Below, in pieces: positions 25,205 to 33,714 of a stretch of DNA of 64,000 nt; position 1 is the stretch's first letter; each line of letters begins with the position of its first letter. The notes beneath the pieces were generated by a model, which made no database searches, was not told where the DNA came from, and saw only the letters and a program-made list of their open reading frames with translations. The DNA is from Variovorax paradoxus (lineage in GTDB: Bacteria; Pseudomonadota; Gammaproteobacteria; Burkholderiales; Burkholderiaceae_C). Made by a program: the position numbers and the translations under genes. The stretch spans positions 4,180,501 to 4,244,500 of the forward strand of contig NZ_CP123990.1 of assembly GCF_029919115.1 (NCBI RefSeq), in the 5' to 3' direction.

Positions 25205-26042
25205 GAGCGACAAGGTGTTCACGGGCTCCATTCCGAAGTTCTACGACACGCTGATGGTCCCCTTGATCTTCGAGGGCTATGCGGCCGACATGGCGGAGAT
25301 CGTCGCCGCCTTTTCTCCCGGCTCGGTCCTCGAAACGGCAGCGGGAAGCGGCGTTGTCACACGGGCGCTTGCACCAAGGCTGCGCGCCGATGCGCGGTAC
25401 GTGGTAACCGACCTCAACCAGCCCATGCTCGACTATGCCGCCACCCGGCAGGGCGCCGACAGCCGCATCGAATGGCAGCAGGCGGACGCGCTGGGCCTGC
25501 CGTTCGCGGACGCTTCCTTCGACGTGGTTTGCTGCCAGTTTGGCGCGATGTTTTTTCCCAGCCGTGTTGCGGGCTACGCAGAGGCGCGCCGCGTGCTGAA
25601 GCCGGGCGGTCGCTTTGTCTTCAACGTCTGGGACCGCATCGAAGAAAACGCCTTTGCCGACGAAGTCACCCGCGCGGTTGCCACGGTGTTTCCGCAAGAC
25701 CCTCCGCGGTTTCTTGCCCGCACGCCGCACGGCTACAACGACGTGGCGCTGATCCGCGACGACTTGGGCCGCGCAGGGTTCACCAACGTGGAGATTGCAA
25801 CGCGCGAGAAGGTGAGCCGCTCCCAGTCGGCACGCGAGGTTGCCACTGCCTATTGCCAGGGAACGCCCCTGCGCAACGAAATCGAGGCGCGTGACGCCAC
25901 CTTGCTTCAGCTGGCCACCGACCGCGCGGCCGAGGCCATTGCAAGCTGCCACGGAGAAGGCCCGGTGGCCGGAAAGATCCAGGCGCATGTGATCGTGGCT
26001 GCGGGCTGGGAGAGCCCCGACAAACAGACAACGGAGCGTTAA
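25197..26042 (+). CDS. SAM-dependent class I methyltransferase
   Basis: 281 residues from the ATG at 25197, inside the end of the MocR gene and behind GAGGAGG. Methyltransferase_11-type motifs: VLETAAGSGVVTRAL (motif I, SAM loop), VTDLNQPMLDYA (acidic end of beta 2), QQADALGLPFADASFDVVCC (motifs II/III) and RRVLKPGGRFVFNVWD. Cytoplasmic; acceptor unknown. Translational coupling to MocR suggests it belongs to the same response, perhaps methylating the product of the divergent aminotransferase. Confidence 0.9.
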   Translation: MAESDKVFTGSIPKFYDTLMVPLIFEGYAADMAEIVAAFSPGSVLETAAGSGVVTRALAPRLRADARYVVTDLNQPMLDYAATRQGADSRIEWQQADALGLPFADASFDVVCCQFGAMFFPSRVAGYAEARRVLKPGGRFVFNVWDRIEENAFADEVTRAVATVFPQDPPRFLARTPHGYNDVALIRDDLGRAGFTNVEIATREKVSRSQSAREVATAYCQGTPLRNEIEARDATLLQLATDRAAEAIASCHGEGPVAGKIQAHVIVAAGWESPDKQTTER

Positions 26043-26138
26043 ATCGTGCAAGCCAGTTCAACCGGCAATGCGTAGGCTCGTCCACGGCGTGGCAATCGAC
26101 GCCGCATCCGACATCACCCTTACCAAGGAACGCGATCC

Positions 26139-26960
26139 ATGAGCACCATCACCACCAAGGACGGCACACAAATCTATTACAAGGACTGGGGCAGCGGGCA
26201 ACCCGTTGTCTTTTCCCACGGCTGGCCGCTGAGCGCCGACGACTGGGACGGCCAGATGCTGTTCTTCCTGCGCCAGGGATACCGCGTGATTGCGCACGAC
26301 CGCCGCGGACATGGCCGCTCGAGCCAGGGTTCGGCCGGCCACGACATGGACCACTACGCCGACGACCTGGCCGCGCTCACCGAAGCGCTCGACTTGCGCG
26401 AGGCGATCCACGTCGGCCACTCGACCGGCGGCGGCGAGGTTGCACGCTACATCAGCCGCCACGGCAGCAAGCGGGTTGCCAAGGCCGTTCTCATCAGCGC
26501 GGTGCCACCCTTGATGCTCAAGACCGCGGCCAACCCCAACGGCGTGCCCATCGAAGTGCTGGACGGCATTCGCGCGGCAGTCGCCGCCAACCGGCCGCAG
26601 TTCTTCAAGGACTTCACCCTGCCGTTCTACGGCTTCAACCGGCCGGGCGCCACCGTTTCGGAAGGCATTCGCGAGCACTGGTGGCAGCAAGGAATGATGG
26701 GCTCCATCCAGGCGCACTACGACGGCATCAAGGCGTTCTCGGAGACCGACTTCACCGAAGACCTGAAGAAGATCGACGTGCCCGCGCTGGTCATGCACGG
26801 TGACGACGACCAAGTCGTGCCCATCGGAATCTCGAGCGAGCTCACCGCCAAGATCATCAAGAACGCCACGCTGAAGGTGTACCCCGGGCTGCCGCACGGC
26901 ATGTGCGCCACGCACGCCGACCTCATCAACGCCGACCTTCTTGCGTTCTTCAAGAGCTGA
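26139..26960 (+). CDS. alpha/beta hydrolase, cofactor-free haloperoxidase type
   Basis: 273 residues, the standard length of non-heme chloroperoxidase-like esterases. The triad is visible: Ser95 in VGHSTGGGE, Asp in [10 protein letters not shown], His in GLPHGMC. The oxyanion region [12 protein letters not shown] and the [11 protein letters not shown] loop are typical. No signal peptide. In vivo these proteins are esterases or perhydrolases rather than true halogenating enzymes. A close paralogue lies at 30837-31658. AAGGAACGCG stands upstream of the ATG. Confidence 0.92.
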   Translation: MSTITTKDGTQIYYKDWGSGQPVVFSHGWPLSADDWDGQMLFFLRQGYRVIAHDRRGHGRSSQGSAGHDMDHYADDLAALTEALDLREAIHVGHSTGGGEVARYISRHGSKRVAKAVLISAVPPLMLKTAANPNGVPIEVLDGIRAAVAANRPQFFKDFTLPFYGFNRPGATVSEGIREHWWQQGMMGSIQAHYDGIKAFSETDFTEDLKKIDVPALVMHGDDDQVVPIGISSELTAKIIKNATLKVYPGLPHGMCATHADLINADLLAFFKS

Positions 26961-26977
26961 AGCCGCGAGCGAACCAG

Positions 26978-27008
26978 ACGGCAGGAGGTGGCCGGCGCCT
27001 CCTGCCGT
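26978..27008 (+). terminator. hairpin terminator after the hydrolase gene
   Basis: Perfect eleven-base stem ACGGCAGGAGG (26978-26988) with CCTCCTGCCGT (26998-27008) and a nine-base loop, 18 bases after the hydrolase stop. There is no T-run behind it, so it may stabilise the mRNA 3' end or need Rho. Confidence 0.65.
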
Positions 27009-27120
27009 GCAATCAACTGGGTGCAAAATGTTCAATAAAGCGCTCAAACCTTCTATCTGCAAACGTTTCGAAAGCGGCAAATAGGCGGTCGCCAACTCCC
27101 CTCCCCTGTTTCATCCGCCC

Positions 27121-28086
27121 ATGCACGTCGAAAGCGACCATTCAGCGCAAAGCAGAAACCTGCCTCCGCCGGCCCAGCAAGCCTCGTCGCTGCGTGTCGC
27201 TCCGGCGCCCAAGGACACGCTGGGCTGCATGTCCAGCCACCTGCAACGGGACCAGGGCCTTTGCGCGAACGGAATCGAGATCCATCGCAAGACGATGGAC
27301 ACGCAGCATCTCCATTACGTGGAGACGGAGTGCAGCGCGCGCGGCGTGCTGCTCGGCATTTCGATGCGCGATGGCCACAGCCGGCGCATCGTGTCGGGGC
27401 GGCATGCGTCGTGCCACGATTTCGACAAGGGCGCCATCTACATTCGCGGTTTTTCCGAACGCTATCGCGCCGACATCCAGCGCCCATTCGACTTTGTGCT
27501 GCTCGAAATATCGCAGGCCAGCCTGGACCGTGCCATCGAGGAAAAGCACGGAAAGCGCGTCGGCAGCCTCGTCCAGGTCACGGGTGTCCGGGACGACGTG
27601 CTGCTCAATCTCGCCGAAGCCCTGACGCCCGCGCTCGAGCACCCCGCCGGCGCGAGCATGCTGTTCGTCGAGCAGTTGAGCATTGCCATGACGAGCTATC
27701 TCGTCGAGACCTACGGCGGCGCGGCGCCCACAACGCCCAGGACAAACCGCATCCTGTCGCGCTCGCATGAAGCAAGGGCAAAGGAGATGCTGCGCAGCAG
27801 AATCGACGGCAGCATTTCGATTACCGAGATTGCCGATGCGTGCGGGCTTTCGCGCAGCTACTTCATTCACGCTTTTCGCGAGACCACCGGGCACACGCCG
27901 CACCAATGGCTGATCGCGCAGCGGCTGGAGCACGCGCGCGCACTCCTCACGAACGCGGAGACCTCGCTGGCCGAGGTTGCCGCGGCCTGCGGCTTTTCCG
28001 ATCAAAGCCACTTCACCCGCGTTTTCTCGCAGCATTCGGGCGTTCCGCCGGGCATCTGGCGGCGCAGGATGCGGGTCGGAAACTAG
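27121..28086 (+). CDS. AraC-family transcriptional regulator
   Basis: 321 residues if the ATG at 27121 is used; an ATG at 27229 is an alternative and neither has a strong ribosome site. The sensor half (about 60-210) is of the type shared with 38622-39542 (GHSRRIVSGRHASCHDFDKG, IYIRGFSERYRADI). The C-terminal double HTH is complete (ISITEIADACGLSRSYFIHA, VAAACGFSDQSHFTRVFSQH). Located between two hydrolase/oxidative genes and followed after 48 bases by the DsbA-like gene, it may control either. Target not provable from sequence. Confidence 0.9.
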   Translation: MHVESDHSAQSRNLPPPAQQASSLRVAPAPKDTLGCMSSHLQRDQGLCANGIEIHRKTMDTQHLHYVETECSARGVLLGISMRDGHSRRIVSGRHASCHDFDKGAIYIRGFSERYRADIQRPFDFVLLEISQASLDRAIEEKHGKRVGSLVQVTGVRDDVLLNLAEALTPALEHPAGASMLFVEQLSIAMTSYLVETYGGAAPTTPRTNRILSRSHEARAKEMLRSRIDGSISITEIADACGLSRSYFIHAFRETTGHTPHQWLIAQRLEHARALLTNAETSLAEVAAACGFSDQSHFTRVFSQHSGVPPGIWRRRMRVGN

Positions 28087-28134
28087 CGCAGCCTTCCCCC
28101 ATCTTTCCAACCCACACTCCCTTCGCAAGGCCGT

Positions 28135-28692
28135 ATGACGACATCGCCTCAGCCCCGTTCAGTTCTCGTTCCCGATCCGGCGGTCGACCACATCGCCGGC
28201 CCCGCCTCGGCCGCGGTCACCGTTGTCGAATTTGGTGATTTCGAGTGCCCGTCCTGCCGCCAGGCGCATCCGGCGGTGCAGTTCATGCTGCAGCACTTCG
28301 GAGAGCGCGTGCGCTTTGTCTTCAGGCACTTTCCGCTGCGCGAAGTGCATGCGCATGCGGAACTGGCGGCAGAGGCCGCCGAAGCAGCGGGGGCGCAGGG
28401 CCGGTTCTGGCCCTACGCCGACTTGCTTTTCAATCACCAGAACCAGCTCGATGCGCGCCATTTGAGCGGCTACGCGGCGCAGCTTGGCCTGGACATGCCG
28501 CGCTTCGAAAACGAACTGAAGGACGGCGTCTACCGCCAGCGCGTGCAAGAACAGATCGAAATCGGCAATCGGCTGCACGTGCGGGCCACGCCCACCTTCT
28601 ATGTGAATGAACACTTCACGGACGTGTCCTTCGGGCTGCAGCAGCTGCGAGACACCATCCAGCGTTTGCTCGACGGCCCCCAAGCCGGCTAA
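28135..28692 (+). CDS. DsbA/FrnE-like thioredoxin-fold protein
   Basis: 185 residues. It has a CPSC redox motif (Cys38-Cys41) in VVEFGDFECPSCRQAHP, the helical insert of DsbA-like proteins (FRHFPLREVHAHAELAAEAA), and a cis-Pro loop RATPTFYVNEHF. No signal peptide is present, so it probably acts in the cytoplasm, as other DSBA oxidoreductases of the NhaA/FrnE type do. It overlaps the end of the convergent catalase by four bases. A thiol-redox or peroxide-stress role fits the neighbour. Confidence 0.88.
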   Translation: MTTSPQPRSVLVPDPAVDHIAGPASAAVTVVEFGDFECPSCRQAHPAVQFMLQHFGERVRFVFRHFPLREVHAHAELAAEAAEAAGAQGRFWPYADLLFNHQNQLDARHLSGYAAQLGLDMPRFENELKDGVYRQRVQEQIEIGNRLHVRATPTFYVNEHFTDVSFGLQQLRDTIQRLLDGPQAG

Positions 28693-30137
28693 AGACCAAG
28701 CCGCTGCGCCACGCCCTCGCCCAGCGAGGCGTCGACCAGCCTGAAGTGCGCCACCTGGCGCCGCTGGATGGCCTCGGGCACGCCGGCCATCGAGCGCGCA
28801 ATGTTCTCGAACAGCCGCTGCCTGTGGCCCTCGTCCATGCCACGGTACAACACGGCCGCCTGCGCGTGGTCGCCCAGCCCCTGGCGGTCATCGAAGCGCA
28901 TGGCATCGCCTTCCAGCGGCAGAGGCGGCTCGGCCAGCGTGCGGTCCGGGCGCGGGCCTCCGAACGAGTTGGGCTCGTAGTAGGCATTGGTGCGCGGCGG
29001 CACATCCAGCCGCATGGCGCCGTCGGCATGGTAGGTATGCACCGGCGACAGTGGCCGGTTGACAGGCAGCGCCTCGTGATGCGTACCGACGCGGTAGCGC
29101 TGCGCATCGGCATAGGCCAGCAGCCGCCCCTGCAGCAGCTTGTCGGGCGAAAAGCAGATGCCCGGAACGATGTTGGCCGGATTGAAGGTGGCCTGTTCGA
29201 CCTGCGCAAAATAGTTGTCGGGGTTGGCGTTCAGCTCAAGAACGCCGACTTCGACCGGCGGAAACTCAGCCTGCGGCCAGACCCTGGTGGCGTCGAACGG
29301 GTTGAACGGCAACTGCGCCGCCTGTGCCTCGCTCATCACCTGGATCTGCAGCGACCAGCGCGGGCACTCGCCTTTTTCGATGGCGTCGAACAGGTCGCGC
29401 TGCGCGCTCTCGCGGTCGTCGGCAATCACCTCGCGGGCCTGCGCATTCGTGAGGCACCGAATACCCTGCAGCGTCTTGAGGTGAAACTTGACCCACACCC
29501 TTTCATTGGCGGCATTGACCAGCCCGAAGGCATGCGCGCCATAGGCATGCATGTGCCGAAAGCCCGCCGGGAGGCCGCGGTCCGAGAACAGCATCAAGAT
29601 CTGGTGCAGGCTCTCGGGCGACAGCGACCAGAAGTCCCAGGTTGCCGTGGGCGAGCGCAGGTGCGTTACCGGGTGCCGCTTGAGCGCGCGCACCAGGTCC
29701 GGAAATTTCTGCGGATCGCGTATGCAGGCCACCGGCAAGTGGCTGCCGACGAGGTCCCAGTTGCCTTCTTCGGTATAGGCCTTCAAGGCGAAGCCGCGCA
29801 GGTCGCGCTCGGCGTCGGCGCAGCCCTGTTCGCCCGTCAACACTGAGAAGCGAACCAGCACCGGCGTCGTTTGCCCCGGCTGCAGCACCCGCGCCCGCGT
29901 GTAGCGCGAGATGTCGCCCGTGATTCGCAGCGTACCGAAGGCGGCCGCGCCCTTGGCGTGCAGCACCCGTTCCGGAATGCGTTCGCGCGCCAGGTAGGCG
30001 AGCTTTTCGCTCATCTGGTAGTCCTGCCGCAGGATGGGCCCGCGCGGGCCCGCGGTGATCGAGTGCTGGCTGTCCGCAACGGGCGCGCCGCTGGCCGTGG
30101 TCAAGGTGGGTGGCCTGTGATGGGGCTGGGTCGTCAT
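28689..30137 (-). CDS. catalase-family heme protein lacking the distal asparagine
   Basis: 482 residues, length and order of a small-subunit monofunctional catalase. Distal His60 (RVLHAKGAAAFG), Ser98 (VRFSVL), proximal Tyr342 with Arg338 (GRLLAYADAQRY) and the WDFWSLSPESLHQ block are conserved. The motif that reads VGNNTPxFFIRD in catalases reads VGSHLPVACIRD here (residues 130-141). The distal Asn is replaced, as are the phenylalanines lining the heme pocket. The HRHRLGPNY block is also changed (QRYRVGTHH). It may be a weak catalase, a peroxidase or a differently tuned heme enzyme. No signal peptide. It follows the AraC-sensor gene in a minus-strand cluster. Confidence 0.9.
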   Translation of the reverse strand: MTTQPHHRPPTLTTASGAPVADSQHSITAGPRGPILRQDYQMSEKLAYLARERIPERVLHAKGAAAFGTLRITGDISRYTRARVLQPGQTTPVLVRFSVLTGEQGCADAERDLRGFALKAYTEEGNWDLVGSHLPVACIRDPQKFPDLVRALKRHPVTHLRSPTATWDFWSLSPESLHQILMLFSDRGLPAGFRHMHAYGAHAFGLVNAANERVWVKFHLKTLQGIRCLTNAQAREVIADDRESAQRDLFDAIEKGECPRWSLQIQVMSEAQAAQLPFNPFDATRVWPQAEFPPVEVGVLELNANPDNYFAQVEQATFNPANIVPGICFSPDKLLQGRLLAYADAQRYRVGTHHEALPVNRPLSPVHTYHADGAMRLDVPPRTNAYYEPNSFGGPRPDRTLAEPPLPLEGDAMRFDDRQGLGDHAQAAVLYRGMDEGHRQRLFENIARSMAGVPEAIQRRQVAHFRLVDASLGEGVAQRLGL

Positions 30138-30236
30138 TGAGTTATCGGGTGCGGGGTTGTCTCGACTCGTGTGTACCGCGCCCCGGAGCGCCCGTCTTGA
30201 ACAAGAGTCGCCCGCCGTGCACCCTTGCCGGGCGCA

Positions 30237-30818
30237 CTAATGTGCAAAGCGGCCGCGGGCCCGTTCGGGCTTGTTTCCGAAGCGATGGACCAGGTGGGCG
30301 CATATGGCGATGGCCAGGTGCTCGCTCACGGCGGAGCTCTCGCGCTGCGGGCCCTCGAGCAGCGCCAGCACCGCCGCGCCCAGGTTTTCCATGACCGGAT
30401 CGACCAGCCCCGGCGGGCATGCAAGGCCGCACACACGCGGCAGGCCTGCGGCATCGGTCACGGCGTCCACCAGTGCGCGCGGCACATAAAAATGAAGGGC
30501 GTCCAGCGGACTGCCCAGGTAGCTCGCCACCTCGTCGCGCAGGTCGACGATGCTGATGGCGCCGCGCGCATAGCCGCGCACCACCGATGGCCGGCCGCGC
30601 ACCCACAACTCGTGATGGCCCACGCCGGCCAGGTGCAGGGTGACCACGAAGGCGTCCTCGGGAGGAATCTCTTGCTTCATGCCCAGCTGGTCGGGCAGGC
30701 AGGTGATGCGCGTTGCAACGAAAGGCGCCTTGGGCGCCGGCAGCATCACCAGAGCGGGCACGGAAGGCAGCTCGAAGTAGCGCCCCAGGAGGTCGCCATA
30801 AGCGCCTTGCGTGCCCAT
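30237..30818 (-). CDS. AraC-type sensor domain without DNA-binding domain (truncated regulator)
   Basis: 193 residues matching only the N-terminal half of the AraC subfamily seen at 38622-39542: LGMKQEIPPEDAFVVTLHLA, GYARGAISIVDLRDEVASYL, LHFYVPRALVDAVTD, LACPPGLVDPVMENLGAAVL. The frame stops after HRFGNKPERARGRFAH, where intact members continue into the double HTH. Only 99 bases remain before the catalase start, too few for the missing 100 residues in any frame. It follows the hydrolase by 18 bases. It could be decay, or a free ligand-binding partner. Confidence 0.75.
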   Translation of the reverse strand: MGTQGAYGDLLGRYFELPSVPALVMLPAPKAPFVATRITCLPDQLGMKQEIPPEDAFVVTLHLAGVGHHELWVRGRPSVVRGYARGAISIVDLRDEVASYLGSPLDALHFYVPRALVDAVTDAAGLPRVCGLACPPGLVDPVMENLGAAVLALLEGPQRESSAVSEHLAIAICAHLVHRFGNKPERARGRFAH

Positions 30819-30836
30819 GTTCTCGCCGCCCCCGAA

Positions 30837-31658
30837 TCAGCCCTGGATGAACGCGAGCAGATCGGCGTTCAGCTGGTCCTTGTGGGTGGTGCAGGTGGCG
30901 TGCGGCGCGCCCTCGTACACCTTGAACTGGCTGCCCTTGATCATCTTGGCCGCAAGCCTGCCGGTGGCATCGATCGGCACCACCTGGTCGTCGTCGCCGT
31001 GAATCACGAGCGTGGGCACGTCGATCATGGCCATGTCGGGGCGGAAGTCGGTTTCCGAAAACGCGGTCACGCAATCGATCGTGGCCTTGATCGAGGCTTG
31101 CAGCGCAATTTGCAGCGTCTGCTTGAAGACGCCCTGCGACACGCTGGCGCCGGGGCGGTTGGTGCCGTAGAAGAGCGTGCTGAAGTCGTCCAGGAACTGC
31201 GGGCGGTCGGCGGCCAGGCCTGCGCGAATGCTCGCGAACAGCGATGCGTCCGGGCCCACGGGGTGGTCCTGGGTCTTCATGAAGAGCGGCGTCACGGCGC
31301 TGATGAGCGCCAGCTTTGCCACGCGTGCGCTGCCCTTGCGCGCGATGTAGCGGGTCACATCGCCGCCGCCCATCGAGAAGCCGGCAAGCACGACGTTCTT
31401 CAGGTCGAGCTTCTCGATCAGCTCGGCGATGTCGTCGGCAAAGGTGTCGTAGTCATAGCCCGTCCAGGGCTGGCTCGAACGGCCGAAACCGCGGCGGTCG
31501 AATGCAATCGCGCGGTAGCCGCGTTCCGCGAAGAACAGCATCTGCGCGTCCCACATGTCGGCGCTGAGCGGCCAGCCGTGGCTGAAAAGAATGGGCTGGC
31601 CCGTGCCCCAGTCCTTGTAGTAGAGCTCGGTGCCGTCGCGCAATGTGAGTGTGGTCAT
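30837..31658 (-). CDS. alpha/beta hydrolase, cofactor-free haloperoxidase type
   Basis: 273 residues, collinear over its full length with the product of 26139-26960 and clearly a paralogue. Triad: Ser95 in AGFSMGGGD, Asp in [10 protein letters not shown], His in EGAPHATC. The nucleophile elbow differs (FSMGG against HSTGG), so substrates may differ. It is first of a minus-strand set hydrolase, AraC sensor fragment, catalase. Cytoplasmic esterase/perhydrolase by family. Confidence 0.92.
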   Translation of the reverse strand: MTTLTLRDGTELYYKDWGTGQPILFSHGWPLSADMWDAQMLFFAERGYRAIAFDRRGFGRSSQPWTGYDYDTFADDIAELIEKLDLKNVVLAGFSMGGGDVTRYIARKGSARVAKLALISAVTPLFMKTQDHPVGPDASLFASIRAGLAADRPQFLDDFSTLFYGTNRPGASVSQGVFKQTLQIALQASIKATIDCVTAFSETDFRPDMAMIDVPTLVIHGDDDQVVPIDATGRLAAKMIKGSQFKVYEGAPHATCTTHKDQLNADLLAFIQG

Positions 31659-31724
31659 GTTTTTTTCAGTGGTAGCGGGAGTGGAGGAAAAGGAAAAAAG
31701 AAAAAGGAAGCGGGCTTTGGAAGA

Positions 31725-33320
31725 TCAGAGGGAAAGAAAGTGGTGCACCTCGGGCTTTCCGGGGCCGATGTGAAAGCGCACGGCTTCGTTCTGCAGGTCG
31801 GCATCGGCATGCGACACGCGCTGGTGCTGGCGTAGGTGCTCGGCCCATGACTCGACCAGAAACCACTCCATCACCCGCTCCGGGTCGCCCGTGTGCTCGG
31901 TCACGCCCCATGCGTAGGCGCCGTCGCGGCGGCGTTCGAGCGACAGGCGCCTTACCGCCTCCATGAATGCAGGCCGGTCTTCCTTGCGGATGCGGTATTC
32001 GACCTGCACCATCACCGGCCCGCGGTCGTGCGCGACGGGTTCGGCCAAGAGGGGCTCGGGCCAGTGGTTGGAGGCTTGCAGGTCGGCCTCGCCGGCGGGC
32101 AGGCGCACCCGGTGGAAGATGAGGCCGGCCACCACCAGGCCCACCGCGCCAGCCACCAGCGTGTAGGGCACGCCGATCTGCTGCGCGACCAGTCCCCAGC
32201 CCAGGCTGCCGGCCGCCATTGCGCCGTTGAACACGGTGAGGTACACGGCCAGCCCGCGGCCGCGCACCCAGTTCGGCAGGATGGACTGCGCCACGCCGTT
32301 GAGCGTGGTGAGCGCAATGATCCAGCCGAGGCCCAGCAACAACAGCAGCACCACCGCAAGCCACTGCGGCGGCGCAAAAACCAGCCCACCCATCACCGCC
32401 GCGCTGAGCAGCGAAGCCAGCAGCAGCATGCCGTCCGCATCGAGCCGGGCACGCAGCCGCGGCATGACCAGCGCACCCCCGATGGCACCCGCACCCACGG
32501 CGCCGAGCAGCACGCCGTAGAAGCCGGCGGTTCCGCCGAGCATCTGGCGCGCCACCAGGGGCAGCAGCGCCCACACAGAGCTTGCGAACAGGAAGAACAC
32601 CGCCGCGCGCAGCAGCACCACATGCAGCTCCTTGCTCGCCCGCGTGTAGCGAATACCCGCGCGGAAGGCGCCGAAGAAGTTCTCCGACAGGCCGGTGTCG
32701 GCGGCCGCGGGGCGCTTCCACCACAGCAGCGCCGCAATGACGAATGCATAGCTCAGCACGTCGATGCCGTAGGTCACGGCCGCACCGAAGCTCGCCAGAA
32801 TCAACCCACCGGCCGCCGGCCCTATGGAACGCGCGATGTTGATGCCCAGCGAGTTGAGCGCCACCGCGCTCTTCAAGTCGCTGCGCGGCACCAGCTCGGG
32901 CACGATCGATTGCCAGGTCGGCCCCATGAGCGCCGCGCCGATGCCGCCGACAAAGGTCAGCACGATCAGGTATTCGACGGTGAGCGCGCCCGTGTGCGAA
33001 AGCACCAGCAGCGTGCCGCTCACAGCCGCGAGCACCAACTGCACAAAGATCAGGAAGCGCCGCCGGTCGAGGATGTCCGACAGCACGCCCGCCGGAATCG
33101 CCAGCAGGAAGATCGGCAGCGTGGCCGCGGTCTGGATCAGCGCCACCGCGGTCGGGTTGGCCGACAGATCGGTCACCAGCCACGAACTCGCCACGTCGCG
33201 CATGAAGCTGCCGATGTTGCCGAGCACGGTGGCGGCCCAAAGCACCGCGAACACCGGCTGGCGCAGGGGAGCGAAGGCACCGGGCGGCGAAGCGGCGGCG
33301 CCCTTGGGGGAATCAGCCAT
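31725..33320 (-). CDS. MFS transporter with C-terminal monooxygenase-like (ABM) domain
   Basis: 531 residues. Residues 1-410 are a twelve-helix transporter of the EntS-like MFS_3 group (LRQPVFAVLWAATVLGNIGS, ALMGPTWQSIVPELVPRSDL, NILARS-type motif as INIARSIGPAAGGLI). Residues about 430-531 form a soluble ferredoxin-like domain (VMVQVEYRIRKEDRPAFMEA, WFLVESWAEHLRQHQRVSHA) resembling antibiotic-biosynthesis monooxygenase/quinol-oxidase folds. The fusion is known in this family. GAAGGAG precedes the ATG, and the gene overlaps the DoxX gene by eight bases. Confidence 0.88.
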   Translation of the reverse strand: MADSPKGAAASPPGAFAPLRQPVFAVLWAATVLGNIGSFMRDVASSWLVTDLSANPTAVALIQTAATLPIFLLAIPAGVLSDILDRRRFLIFVQLVLAAVSGTLLVLSHTGALTVEYLIVLTFVGGIGAALMGPTWQSIVPELVPRSDLKSAVALNSLGINIARSIGPAAGGLILASFGAAVTYGIDVLSYAFVIAALLWWKRPAAADTGLSENFFGAFRAGIRYTRASKELHVVLLRAAVFFLFASSVWALLPLVARQMLGGTAGFYGVLLGAVGAGAIGGALVMPRLRARLDADGMLLLASLLSAAVMGGLVFAPPQWLAVVLLLLLGLGWIIALTTLNGVAQSILPNWVRGRGLAVYLTVFNGAMAAGSLGWGLVAQQIGVPYTLVAGAVGLVVAGLIFHRVRLPAGEADLQASNHWPEPLLAEPVAHDRGPVMVQVEYRIRKEDRPAFMEAVRRLSLERRRDGAYAWGVTEHTGDPERVMEWFLVESWAEHLRQHQRVSHADADLQNEAVRFHIGPGKPEVHHFLSL

Positions 33321-33714
33321 GGGTGCGCTCCTTCAGATCGAGCCAGGCCACCAGCACAAAGCCGCCTACAAGGCCCAGGTGCTCGAAGAACGAGTTGGCC
33401 GCCATGAAGCGCTCGGGCTGCGGCATTTCCCAGAAGCGCAAGGCGACGAAGGTTGCCATCAGCGTGAAGCCGCCCAACGCCAACGCGCCCAGCCAGCGCA
33501 GGAAGCCGGTGAGGATGAGCGCCGAGGCGCCCAGTTCGAGCACGATGACGGCCACGGCCAGCGGAGCCGCTGGCGACAGGCCGAAGTGGTTCATCTCGGC
33601 GATGGCGGCGTTGAAGTCCATGGCCTTGTTGAGCCCGCCTTGCAGGTAGGCCGCGCAGAGCAGCAGCAAGGCGACCCAGCGCACTGCCGGTGAAGTGGTC
33701 CAGCGCATGGCCAT
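33313..33714 (-). CDS. DoxX-family membrane protein
   Basis: 133 residues from the ATG at 33714, which shares its A with the stop of the upstream amidohydrolase (TGATG), indicating coupled translation; Met at 33708 is an alternative. Four hydrophobic helices: WVALLLLCAAYLQGGLNKAM, LAVAVIVLELGASALILTGF, ALALGGFTLMATFVALRF and LGLVGGFVLVAWL. DoxX proteins are inner-membrane proteins linked to thiol/sulfur redox, but mostly uncharacterised. Confidence 0.9.
   Translation of the reverse strand: MAMRWTTSPAVRWVALLLLCAAYLQGGLNKAMDFNAAIAEMNHFGLSPAAPLAVAVIVLELGASALILTGFLRWLGALALGGFTLMATFVALRFWEMPQPERFMAANSFFEHLGLVGGFVLVAWLDLKERTHG

Noticed and set aside
28689..30137. Catalase motif change explained by a frameshift
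   Set aside because: The frame is continuous and conserved on both sides of VGSHLP; the substitution is local.
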